A stretch of DNA of 8,820 bases, taken from assembly GCA_023662705.1 (NCBI GenBank), contig JAMPIM010000059.1, positions 1-8,820 of the forward strand. The letters are read 5' to 3'. Source of the stretch: Candidatus Gastranaerophilales bacterium (GTDB lineage: Bacteria; Cyanobacteriota; Vampirovibrionia; Gastranaerophilales; Gastranaerophilaceae). The translations under genes and the position numbers were made by a program. Shown in pieces: positions 1 to 6,079 of this stretch (within the stretch, counting starts at the first letter, position 1; every line of letters begins with the position of its first letter). Under the pieces are notes generated by a model, which searched no databases, had not been told where the DNA came from, and saw only the letters and a program-made list of their open reading frames with translations.

Positions 1-4
1 GACA

Positions 5-937
5 TTATTTATTTAGTCCTGCGCTTTTTAGTACCATTTCAACAAGATTGTCATAACTGATTCCGCCTGCTGCTGCTTGAGCAGGTAAATCACTTGTATC
101 CGTCATACCCGGGTTAGTATTAACTTCCAGAATGTAAGGAATATCGCCTACAATATGGAAATCAACTCTTGAAACTCCTGAACATCCGCAGACTTCAAAA
201 GCCTTAACCGCATATTCTTTAACCTGTGCTGTCATTTCAGGAGACAATTCAGCAGGAAGAATAAATTCAGTCATTCCTTTTGTATATTTAGCTTCGTAAT
301 CATACCATTCATTTTTTGGTCTGAGTTCAAGAATTTCTGTCGCAAAAGCTTTTCCGTCTTTTTCCAAAACACCTACTGTAGCAGCAATACCAACAAGATA
401 TTCTTCAATCAAAACCTGTGCATTATATTTACGCGCAACAGCAACTGCTTCGACAAGTTCAGCTTCATTATTAACTTTATTCATCCCGAAGCTTGAGCCT
501 TCAGAAACAGGTTTAATCATTAGAGGATAATTAAGCTCTTTAACCTTTTCAACAGGGTCTTCGCCTTCAAGAAGGTAAACTGATTTGATTAAAGGAAGTC
601 CTGCTGTTGCCATAACTTTTTTTGTATATTCTTTATTCATACAAATCGCACTAGCCATAACGCCGCAGCCTGTATAAGGTATTTTAAGGATTTCCAGAAC
701 TCCCTGAATACAACCGTCTTCACCAAATTTTCCGTGGAGTGTATTATATGCAAACTCGAAGCCTTTTAAATCATTCATAACATTTTCAGAAACATCCACG
801 ATTTCAGCATTCTTATAACCCAGTCTCTGTAAAGCTGCAAGGCAATTTTTACCCGAACGCAAAGATATTTCACGCTCTGATGACATTCCGCCGCATAAAA
901 CTGCTATTTTTGATTCTTTGGATATAGTATATTGCAT
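5..937 (-). CDS. ddl: D-alanine--D-alanine ligase
   Basis: This cytoplasmic ATP-grasp enzyme joins two D-alanines with ATP to make the D-Ala-D-Ala end of the peptidoglycan stem peptide. The 310-aa protein has the usual family length. Visible family motifs are GGMSSEREISLRSG (about 16-29), HGKFGEDG (68-75), IPYTG (86-90), EGSSFG (146-151), the omega-loop DYEAKY (213-218), SRVDF (256-260) and EVNTNPG (271-277) with its metal-binding Glu and Asn. The Tyr after Lys in AKY is the residue usually linked to D-Ala rather than D-lactate specificity. The ATG start has a GAGGAAG ribosome binding site at 942-948, about 7 nt upstream. The first 34 bp overlap the end of murB, so the gene is probably cotranscribed with murC and murB. 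One oddity is GIAATV at 183-188, where most relatives have a G-[RP]-E-x-T-V type sequence, so the ribose-contacting Glu appears to be missing. Identification is firm. Confidence 0.97.
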   Translation of the reverse strand: MQYTISKESKIAVLCGGMSSEREISLRSGKNCLAALQRLGYKNAEIVDVSENVMNDLKGFEFAYNTLHGKFGEDGCIQGVLEILKIPYTGCGVMASAICMNKEYTKKVMATAGLPLIKSVYLLEGEDPVEKVKELNYPLMIKPVSEGSSFGMNKVNNEAELVEAVAVARKYNAQVLIEEYLVGIAATVGVLEKDGKAFATEILELRPKNEWYDYEAKYTKGMTEFILPAELSPEMTAQVKEYAVKAFEVCGCSGVSRVDFHIVGDIPYILEVNTNPGMTDTSDLPAQAAAGGISYDNLVEMVLKSAGLNK

Positions 938-1818
938 AGTTCTTCCTCTTTTTCCGTTTTATCCCCGATAAAAATTACCTCAGGTCTTAATTCTATTGTA
1001 TATATATCCCGAACAGTTGTAAACATCTTTACCATAAGCTCTAAAACATCCTCTGAGCTTGCATTACCTTTGTTTACAATAAAGTTTGCGTGTGTATCCC
1101 AAACTTTAACATTCGGCATATTAAACTCTTTTACCCCTGCTTTATCCAATAGTCTCCCTGCCGAATCATTCGGCGGATTCTTGAAGACACTTCCTGCATT
1201 CGGAGTTGCAAGAGTCGGTTGAATTCCTTTTCTGGATTCTAAATTCCTCTGCATAAGAGCTTTAATATCTTCCTGTGGAGCTCTTTTTAATTCAAACTCC
1301 GCACCCAGCAAGATATATTTACCTCCTTGGAGAATTGATTTTCTGTATTCAAAACCCATTTCGGATTTTTCTTTATAAACAACTTCTTTTTTCTCTTTAT
1401 CAAAAACGCAGCAGCGGATTAGGTTATCTGATATGCACTGTCCATGACAGCTTGCGTTCATAAACACTTCCCCGCCGATTGTTCCCGGAAAACCTATCAT
1501 AAACTCAAATCCGCTCAAGCCGTTTTCTGAAACTTTTTGAGAAAGCAACGGGCCTTTAACACCGCAGGAAGCTGCGACAAAAGTACCGTTTATAAAATAT
1601 TCTTTCATTTGCGTTGTTAAAATTAAATTTCCGCTAAAACCGTTAGAAGAAAACAACACATTTGAACAATTCCCCAAAACAATATAATCATCCAATTCTG
1701 TCAAAAGCTGAACAAACTCGGACTGAGTTTGGGGTAAATATACACGTTTCACCCTGCCACCTATTTTAAAGGTGGTAAGGTTTTTTATTTCAAAATTTTC
1801 TCTACATTCAATTTGCAA
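904..1818 (-). CDS. murB: UDP-N-acetylenolpyruvoylglucosamine reductase
   Basis: This FAD-dependent reductase turns UDP-GlcNAc-enolpyruvate into UDP-MurNAc using NADPH, in the cytoplasmic stage of peptidoglycan synthesis. The 304-aa protein shows LTTFKIGG (14-21), GNCSN (49-53; FAD phosphate loop, usually GxGSN), FPGTIGG (110-116), MNASCHG (120-126), YRKSIL (158-163; Arg159 is the expected substrate-binding residue), GSVFKNP (209-215; Ser210 is the expected proton donor), HANFIVN (243-249) and ELRPEVIFIG (276-285; Glu280 catalytic). The compact layout with GSVFKNP points to a type II MurB. The start appears to be TTG at 1818, with GGGGA 7 nt upstream inside the murC end; no in-frame ATG lies nearby upstream. 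The FAD domain is unusually rich in cysteine (positions 51, 85, 124, 128, 136, 137). It overlaps murC by 11 bp and ddl by 34 bp. Confidence 0.96.
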   Translation of the reverse strand: MQIECRENFEIKNLTTFKIGGRVKRVYLPQTQSEFVQLLTELDDYIVLGNCSNVLFSSNGFSGNLILTTQMKEYFINGTFVAASCGVKGPLLSQKVSENGLSGFEFMIGFPGTIGGEVFMNASCHGQCISDNLIRCCVFDKEKKEVVYKEKSEMGFEYRKSILQGGKYILLGAEFELKRAPQEDIKALMQRNLESRKGIQPTLATPNAGSVFKNPPNDSAGRLLDKAGVKEFNMPNVKVWDTHANFIVNKGNASSEDVLELMVKMFTTVRDIYTIELRPEVIFIGDKTEKEEELCNILYPKNQK

Positions 1819-3127
1819 GATATTTCCCCAATTTTGTTATTGTGCCGGCACCCAATCCGATTACTATATCGCTTGTTTTCAAAGTTGGTTTTAGTTTTTT
1901 AGCAACCTCTTCTATTGAACCGCCAATATATTCTGCATTAATTTCAGAAGCAAATTGTTCTCCATTTACACCTTCAATCGGGTCTTCTGAAGCAGCATAA
2001 ACATCGGTAACAATAAGTCTGCCTGCATTGTCAAACGAAGCTTTGAAATCATCCCACAAGCTTTGAAGTCTTGTATAACGATGGGGCTGGAAAACTGCTA
2101 CAATATTTTCTTTACCGAATTTTAAAGAAGCGGCTTCCAATGTAGCCTTGATTTCAGTCGGATGATGCGCATAATCATCATAAATATTTTCTGCAACTTT
2201 TTCAAAACGTCTTCCCATGCCTGTAAACGGTGCAAATGAATCTTTTATGCATTCAAGCACCACTCCTGATTCATTCAAAGCTGCACAAACAGCTAATGTA
2301 TTATAAACATTATGAATACCTGCTACAGTGATAAACATATCAGTCAGAAACTCACCTTTATGATAAATTTCAAACGTAGTACCTTCTTTCGAATACTCAA
2401 TGTTTTTAGCTGTATAATCAGCATCATTTAATCCAAAAGTAATAAATTCACCGCTTAGAAGCTTGATGCCTTCATTATCATTATTAACAATAATTTTTTT
2501 GGATTGTGAAATGGCTCTGTCAAAAGTTTTAACCAAATCAGACATTCCGTTTTTGTAAAAATCAAGGTGGTCTTCTTCCAAATTATTGACAACCAGAATG
2601 TCGGGATTATACTTAACAATTGTTCCGTCGCTTTCATCAAGCTCTGCTACAAAATGTTCCCCGCTTTTGTGTTGTGCATTTGTATGCAGTTCAGGAACAA
2701 TTCCTCCATCCACAAAAGAAGGTTCAAGTCCTGCTTTATCCAATACAAAAGAAGCCATACCGCTTGTAGTAGTTTTGCCGTGAGTACCGGAAAAACCTAT
2801 AAAACATTTTCCTCTATCCTGTGCTGATTTTGCAATCTCGGCAAGCAAATCAGAACGATGATAAATCTTCATACCAAGATTTTTCGCTTTTATAAGCTCA
2901 GGATTATTTTCTTTAATAGCAGTACTGACAACTACAACATCCGTGTCATCAGGCAAATTAGCCTCATTATGACCAATATTTACCCCTGCTCCCAATTCCT
3001 TAAGCGCATCTATATATTTGCTATCCGCAATGTCAGAACCTGTAACAGTATGTCCGTCCTGAAGGAGATACTTTGCAAGCCCGCTCATTCCTATTCCGCC
3101 AATTGCGATAAAATGATATTTTCCCAA
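1808..3127 (-). CDS. murC: UDP-N-acetylmuramate--L-alanine ligase
   Basis: This cytoplasmic Mur ligase attaches L-alanine to UDP-MurNAc with ATP, the first amino-acid addition to the peptidoglycan stem. The 439-aa protein is near the family's usual length. It has the N-terminal Rossmann motif AIGGIGMSG (8-16), P-loop GTHGKTTT (114-121), DESDGT (164-169), EEDHLDFY (184-191), HNVYN (272-276), GRRFE (305-309), DDYAHHPTE (317-325), FQPHRYTR (346-353) and SEDPIEGV (380-387). All three Mur-ligase domains are present and unbroken. The start codon is TTG at 3127, supported by GAGG at 3136-3139, 8 nt upstream, and by the Rossmann strand beginning at residue 4. The gene leads the murC-murB-ddl unit and has a promoter with an extended -10 about 29 bp upstream. 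A murC-murB pair is a common arrangement in cyanobacteria and several other phyla. Confidence 0.97.
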   Translation of the reverse strand: MGKYHFIAIGGIGMSGLAKYLLQDGHTVTGSDIADSKYIDALKELGAGVNIGHNEANLPDDTDVVVVSTAIKENNPELIKAKNLGMKIYHRSDLLAEIAKSAQDRGKCFIGFSGTHGKTTTSGMASFVLDKAGLEPSFVDGGIVPELHTNAQHKSGEHFVAELDESDGTIVKYNPDILVVNNLEEDHLDFYKNGMSDLVKTFDRAISQSKKIIVNNDNEGIKLLSGEFITFGLNDADYTAKNIEYSKEGTTFEIYHKGEFLTDMFITVAGIHNVYNTLAVCAALNESGVVLECIKDSFAPFTGMGRRFEKVAENIYDDYAHHPTEIKATLEAASLKFGKENIVAVFQPHRYTRLQSLWDDFKASFDNAGRLIVTDVYAASEDPIEGVNGEQFASEINAEYIGGSIEEVAKKLKPTLKTSDIVIGLGAGTITKLGKYLAN

Positions 3128-3135
3128 TTTATTTA

Positions 3136-3139
3136 CCTC
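3136..3139 (-). promoter_or_regulatory. ribosome binding site fixing the murC TTG start
   Basis: The minus strand reads GAGG here, 8 nt before the TTG at 3127. No ATG or GTG in this frame occurs between the promoter and this TTG, so the site decides the unusual start codon. Confidence 0.7.
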
Positions 3140-3155
3140 GTAAAATCTTGTATTT

Positions 3156-3168
3156 ATTATAACATAAA
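3156..3168 (-). promoter_or_regulatory. murC promoter, extended -10 element
   Basis: The minus strand reads TTTATGTTATAAT, with a consensus -10 hexamer TATAAT (3161 to 3156) preceded by TGT, giving the TGn extension typical of promoters that tolerate a poor -35. The expected -35 position (about 3179-3184) reads ATATCT, which is weak. Transcription would start near 3149 and leave a leader of about 20 nt with room for only the ribosome binding site. The same 13 bases occur upstream of tyrS (7319-7331). Confidence 0.65.
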
Positions 3169-3234
3169 GTTTAAATTGAGATATTTTAATATTTTGTTAC
3201 AAAAGAAGCAATTATGTACGTGTTCTTGTTTTAA

Positions 3235-3240
3235 TATAAT
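3235..3240 (+). promoter_or_regulatory. probable -10 element for the plus-strand membrane-protein pair
   Basis: A consensus TATAAT lies 28 bp before the ATG at 3268, in the divergent region shared with murC. The -35 position 17 bp upstream (about 3212-3217, TTATGT) is poor, so the call rests on the -10 and on placement. A 7-bp inverted repeat (CAATTAT 3209-3215 and ATAATTG 3236-3242) brackets the spacer and overlaps the -10. It could be an operator, but AT-rich DNA produces such repeats by chance. Confidence 0.45.
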
Positions 3241-3267
3241 TGTGTAGTAGAAATTTTTGAGGTGTGT

Positions 3268-3678
3268 ATGACCACAGTACAAAATGTAGGCCCTAATGTA
3301 CAGCAACCAAATCCGTATCAGCAGCAGCCGATGATGCAGCAACAGTATTATCCTGAAGTTTTAAATGTACAGGAATTTCCTGATCATTATGTTTATACAA
3401 TAAAAGACGAAGCATCAAGCGGTAAAAAATGGGGAGTCGGTCTCGGCTCATTTTTCCTAACAGGCTTAGGACAAGCAATCAACGGACAATGGGGAAAAGC
3501 AGCTGCATTCTTCGGCGGCGCTGTTGCAGCAGGCTTTGTGTCTAAAAGTAATCCTGTCTTAGGAGGGCTTGCAGCACTTGGAATTACAATTTGGTCAACC
3601 GTTGATGCAGTTAAAAACGCATTCAGCAAAACAAAACAAATTGTCCCTAAAGAACAAAATATAAATATGCAAGGATAG
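3268..3678 (+). CDS. small TM2-like membrane protein with Gln/Pro/Tyr-rich N-terminal tail
   Basis: This is an uncharacterised 136-aa protein. Residues 1-30 are low-complexity and polar (PNPYQQQPMMQQQYYPE at 14-30). A short soluble segment (31-53, including YVYTIKDEA) leads into two hydrophobic helices, about 55-92 and 96-115. The first contains SFFLTGLGQAINGQWGKA (61-78) and the second ends IWSTVDAVKNA (108-118). This resembles the TM2-type pattern seen in many small bacterial membrane proteins: SFFxxGLGQxxNGQ-GK in helix 1, then IWxxxDA at the end of helix 2. No catalytic residues are visible and the function is unknown. I place the start at ATG 3268, because GAGG at 3259-3262 gives a 5-nt spacing; a GTG at 3262 would overlap that site. 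It stands 4 bp before the zincin gene, whose ribosome binding site lies in its last codons, so the two are probably cotranslated. Confidence 0.85.
   Translation: MTTVQNVGPNVQQPNPYQQQPMMQQQYYPEVLNVQEFPDHYVYTIKDEASSGKKWGVGLGSFFLTGLGQAINGQWGKAAAFFGGAVAAGFVSKSNPVLGGLAALGITIWSTVDAVKNAFSKTKQIVPKEQNINMQG
3671..3675 (+). promoter_or_regulatory. ribosome binding site of the zincin gene, inside the upstream gene's end
   Basis: AAGGA sits 7 nt before the ATG at 3683 and lies within the last codons of the TM2-like gene, whose stop is at 3676-3678. A ribosome ending on the first gene would be over the start of the second, which suggests translational coupling. Confidence 0.7.
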
Positions 3679-3682
3679 TCTT

Positions 3683-4594
3683 ATGACAATGTCTTACCCC
3701 GCTTATCAACCAAATATGTATCCCCCGCCACTTCCTTATATCAAGCAAAAGAAGGAGCCGAGTGCAGTAGGAGCTTCTATTGGTGCGCTTGTAACAGCAA
3801 GTATTGCTAAAGGAATCGGCTCACCTATCATTATGGGTGGAGTGCTTCCTGCAATGAAGAAAAACGGGCAAATGCCGCAGCAAGATATTGATACAATTCA
3901 TAATGCCGCAGCCCAAACTTTGGAAGAAACAGGGCTTAAGAAAAAAGGGGTAAGAATTCGTTATTTAGATAAAATAAAAGAAAATATAACAGATTCAAAA
4001 AAAGAAAAACCTTTCCTCAAAACCATTCTTGATGCAATGTATATAGACCAAGTTCGAGAGGGAAATAACGCATTTTTTGCACCAACTGATGTTGCATTCA
4101 AAGATAACGGAGTAAGAAAAGTTTATATCAAAAAGAACTCAATTATAATGCCTAAAAAAGATATTTCAGGCGCAGTTTTCCATGAAATGGGACATGCAAT
4201 GAACTACCATTTTAGTACTATCGGAAAAGCATTACAAAAACTTCGTCCTCTTGCTATGCTCGGTCCTACAGTCATCGGACTATATGGAGCTTGCAGCAGA
4301 AAAAGCAAACCTACTGACGGACAAGAATTAAGCAGCAAACAAAAGACTAACAACTTTATCCGAGATAATGCAGGTCTGCTTGCTTTTGCCACAACAACAC
4401 CTATGCTTATAGAAGAAGGCATGGCAACCGTAAAAGGTCAAAAATTTGCAGATAAATTCCTTTCAAAAGAATTAGCAGCTAAAGTTTCTAAAGGTAACAA
4501 AATAGCATATTGTTCTTATGCTTTAAGTGCACTTTGCGGAGCGCTAAGTGCTTTTGCAGCAGTAAAAACAAAAGATTCTATTCTTGGAAATTAA
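3683..4594 (+). CDS. putative membrane-associated zinc metallopeptidase (HEMGH motif), uncharacterised
   Basis: This 303-aa protein is not one I can name. It begins with a Pro/Tyr-rich tail (SYPAYQPNMYPPPLPYI, 4-20) and a basic patch (KQKK), then a hydrophobic stretch (about 28-57). A soluble part follows with the zincin motif HEMGH at 167-171 (His167 and His171 as metal ligands, Glu168 as catalytic base). Hydrophobic segments follow at about 189-203 and 276-294. Between them, IEEGMATVKGQKFADKF (243-259) offers Glu244 or Glu245 as the third ligand, as in HExxH...E gluzincins such as the M48 and ImmA-like families. The known metal-binding pattern supports a peptidase, but activity and substrate are inferred. 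It follows the TM2-like gene by 4 bp with its own AAGGA site. Its 3' end overlaps cysE on the opposite strand by 17 bp, with no visible terminator. A structural, non-catalytic role is an alternative. Confidence 0.85.
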   Translation: MTMSYPAYQPNMYPPPLPYIKQKKEPSAVGASIGALVTASIAKGIGSPIIMGGVLPAMKKNGQMPQQDIDTIHNAAAQTLEETGLKKKGVRIRYLDKIKENITDSKKEKPFLKTILDAMYIDQVREGNNAFFAPTDVAFKDNGVRKVYIKKNSIIMPKKDISGAVFHEMGHAMNYHFSTIGKALQKLRPLAMLGPTVIGLYGACSRKSKPTDGQELSSKQKTNNFIRDNAGLLAFATTTPMLIEEGMATVKGQKFADKFLSKELAAKVSKGNKIAYCSYALSALCGALSAFAAVKTKDSILGN

Positions 4595-5222
4595 CTTTTT
4601 CTTTCAAATCCTGAATCTCGTATTTCAAACGATTTAACTCACATTTCACAGGATCAGGTATTCTATTATGCATTAAAACCCCGTCAGGAGTAATAAAATG
4701 TTGATGAACAATCCGCCCAGGGATACCAACAACAGTACAGTTTTCAGGTACGTCATCCACAATCACCGAACCGGCTCCGACTCTTACATTATCGCCGATA
4801 GTAATATTTCCTAAGACTTTAGCTCCTGCACCTATAATAACATTATTCCCGACAGTAGGATGTCGTTTCCCCTGCTCCTTCCCTGTACCGCCTAAAGTTA
4901 CCTGCTGATAGATTAAAACATCATCTCCAATAACAGCGGTTTCACCAATAACAACCCCTTCTCCATGGTCAATAAAGAATCTGTTTCCGATTCTTGCTTT
5001 CGGGTGAATTTCAATTCCCGTAAAAATTCTTGTCCAGTAAGAAATTAATCTTGGTAAAAAAGGAATCTTCCAATAAGCAAGCTTATGCGCAATTCTATGA
5101 GAAATAAGAGCCTGTAACCCTGGATAACAAAACAATACCTCTGCAAGATTATTTGCAGCAGGATCATTATCATAAATTACTTTTATATCTTCTTTTAGTT
5201 TTTTAATTGCACGTATTAACAT
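4578..5222 (-). CDS. cysE: serine O-acetyltransferase
   Basis: This enzyme acetylates L-serine with acetyl-CoA to give O-acetylserine, the first and usually feedback-controlled step of cysteine synthesis. The 214-aa protein is of the short, EpsC-like type. It has an alpha-helical N-terminal part (1-65), then a left-handed beta-helix of hexapeptide repeats with IEIHPKARIG (70-79), FIDHGEGVVIGET (83-95; His86 is the expected catalytic base), VTLGGTGKEQGKRHP (108-122), IIGAGAKVLG (129-138) and VVGIPGRIV (164-172). The tail (about 190-214) is charged and likely a short coiled coil ending in Glu. It lacks the C-terminal Ile that docks into CysK in the enterobacterial complex. The ATG sits inside the end of cysK (7-bp overlap), so coupling with cysK is likely. 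The 3' end overlaps the convergent zincin gene by 17 bp. Confidence 0.96.
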   Translation of the reverse strand: MLIRAIKKLKEDIKVIYDNDPAANNLAEVLFCYPGLQALISHRIAHKLAYWKIPFLPRLISYWTRIFTGIEIHPKARIGNRFFIDHGEGVVIGETAVIGDDVLIYQQVTLGGTGKEQGKRHPTVGNNVIIGAGAKVLGNITIGDNVRVGAGSVIVDDVPENCTVVGIPGRIVHQHFITPDGVLMHNRIPDPVKCELNRLKYEIQDLKEKVNFQE

Positions 5223-6079
5223 GACAAATATCTTTCTCCCGTATCAGGAACTATTGCCACAATGAGCTTCTCAGGATATTTCTGCGCAAGCTCTTCTGCA
5301 GCAAGCAGCGCTGCACCTGCCGAAATCCCGCAAAAAATGCCATGTTCTTTTGCAAGCCTTTTTGAGGCAACAATTGCTTCATCACCTTCTACCGTTAATA
5401 TTCCGTCAAGACTTTTTCCTTCACAGATTTCAGGAATAAAGTTTGCTCCAATACCCTGAATTTTGTGAGGCCCTGCTTTTCCATCCGTAAACAAAGGACT
5501 TTCAGCAGGCTCTACTCCATAAACCTGAACATTTGGCAAATACTCCTTTAGTCCAAAAGCAGTGCCGCCAGTACCAATTCCCGCTACTACAATATCAACA
5601 TTTCGTCCTGTATCATCAAGAATCTCTTTTGCAGTCTGCTGATGTGCCCTCGGATTATCAGGATTTGCAAACTGCATTGGAATCCAAGCGTTTGAATAAC
5701 TGTGTTTTAACTCAATAGCTTTTTCAACAGCGCCTTTCATCCCAAGTTCTTTAGGAGTCAAAACAAGTTCCGCTCCATAAGCTGCGATAAGTTTTCTGCG
5801 CTCTTCCGACATACTTTCAGGCATGCAGATAATTAACTTCATCCCGAGAACAGCACAAACCATAGCAAGACCAATGCCTGTATTTCCGCTTGTAGGTTCA
5901 ATAATTACGGTATCTTCATCAATATCACCACGCTCTAAAGCAGACTGAATCATAGAATATGAAGCCCTGTCCTTCACTGAACCTGATGGATTAAAATATT
6001 CCAACTTTAATAAAATATTATTAGAATATCTTACTAATGGAGTATTACCAATACATTCAAGAACATTGTCATATATCAT
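5216..6079 (-). CDS. cysK: cysteine synthase A (O-acetylserine sulfhydrylase)
   Basis: This PLP enzyme replaces the acetyl group of O-acetylserine with sulfide to give L-cysteine, so it uses the product of the next gene's enzyme. Motifs are IGNTPLVR (10-17), NPSGSVKDR (30-38; Lys36 is the PLP Schiff-base lysine), PTSGNTGIG (62-70), the PLP-phosphate loop GIGTGGT (167-173), QGIGANFIP (208-216), GISAGAA (251-257) and PDTGERYLS (278-286). At 287 aa it is somewhat shorter than the usual 300-310, mainly from a shorter segment between NTPLVR and KLEYFNP. The ATG overlaps the tyrS stop in an ATGA junction and has no good ribosome binding site, which suggests coupled translation. Cystathionine beta-synthase-like relatives share the fold, but length and cysE linkage favour CysK. 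Confidence 0.95.
   Translation of the reverse strand: MIYDNVLECIGNTPLVRYSNNILLKLEYFNPSGSVKDRASYSMIQSALERGDIDEDTVIIEPTSGNTGIGLAMVCAVLGMKLIICMPESMSEERRKLIAAYGAELVLTPKELGMKGAVEKAIELKHSYSNAWIPMQFANPDNPRAHQQTAKEILDDTGRNVDIVVAGIGTGGTAFGLKEYLPNVQVYGVEPAESPLFTDGKAGPHKIQGIGANFIPEICEGKSLDGILTVEGDEAIVASKRLAKEHGIFCGISAGAALLAAEELAQKYPEKLIVAIVPDTGERYLSC

Noticed and set aside
932..1222. Plus-strand open frame of 96 codons opposite murB.
   Set aside because: It lies wholly within murB and ddl, has no ribosome binding site or recognisable domain, and reads as an antisense shadow.
3209..3242. 7-bp inverted repeat CAATTAT/ATAATTG overlapping the plus-strand -10, a possible operator.
   Set aside because: A 7-bp AT-rich repeat is likely by chance in this AT-rich spacer and part of it is the -10 itself; it is mentioned only within the promoter entry.
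2858..3247. Plus-strand open frame of 129 codons opposite the murC start and the intergenic region.
   Set aside because: Its composition reflects AT-rich antisense of murC, it ends past both promoters, and no family feature is visible.
4525..4554. Palindrome AAGTGCACTT and a GCACTT/AAGTGC hairpin followed by TTTT near the end of the zincin gene, a possible terminator.
   Set aside because: The stem is only 6 bp with a long loop, there are only four T's, and it lies inside the coding region before conserved-looking hydrophobic residues.
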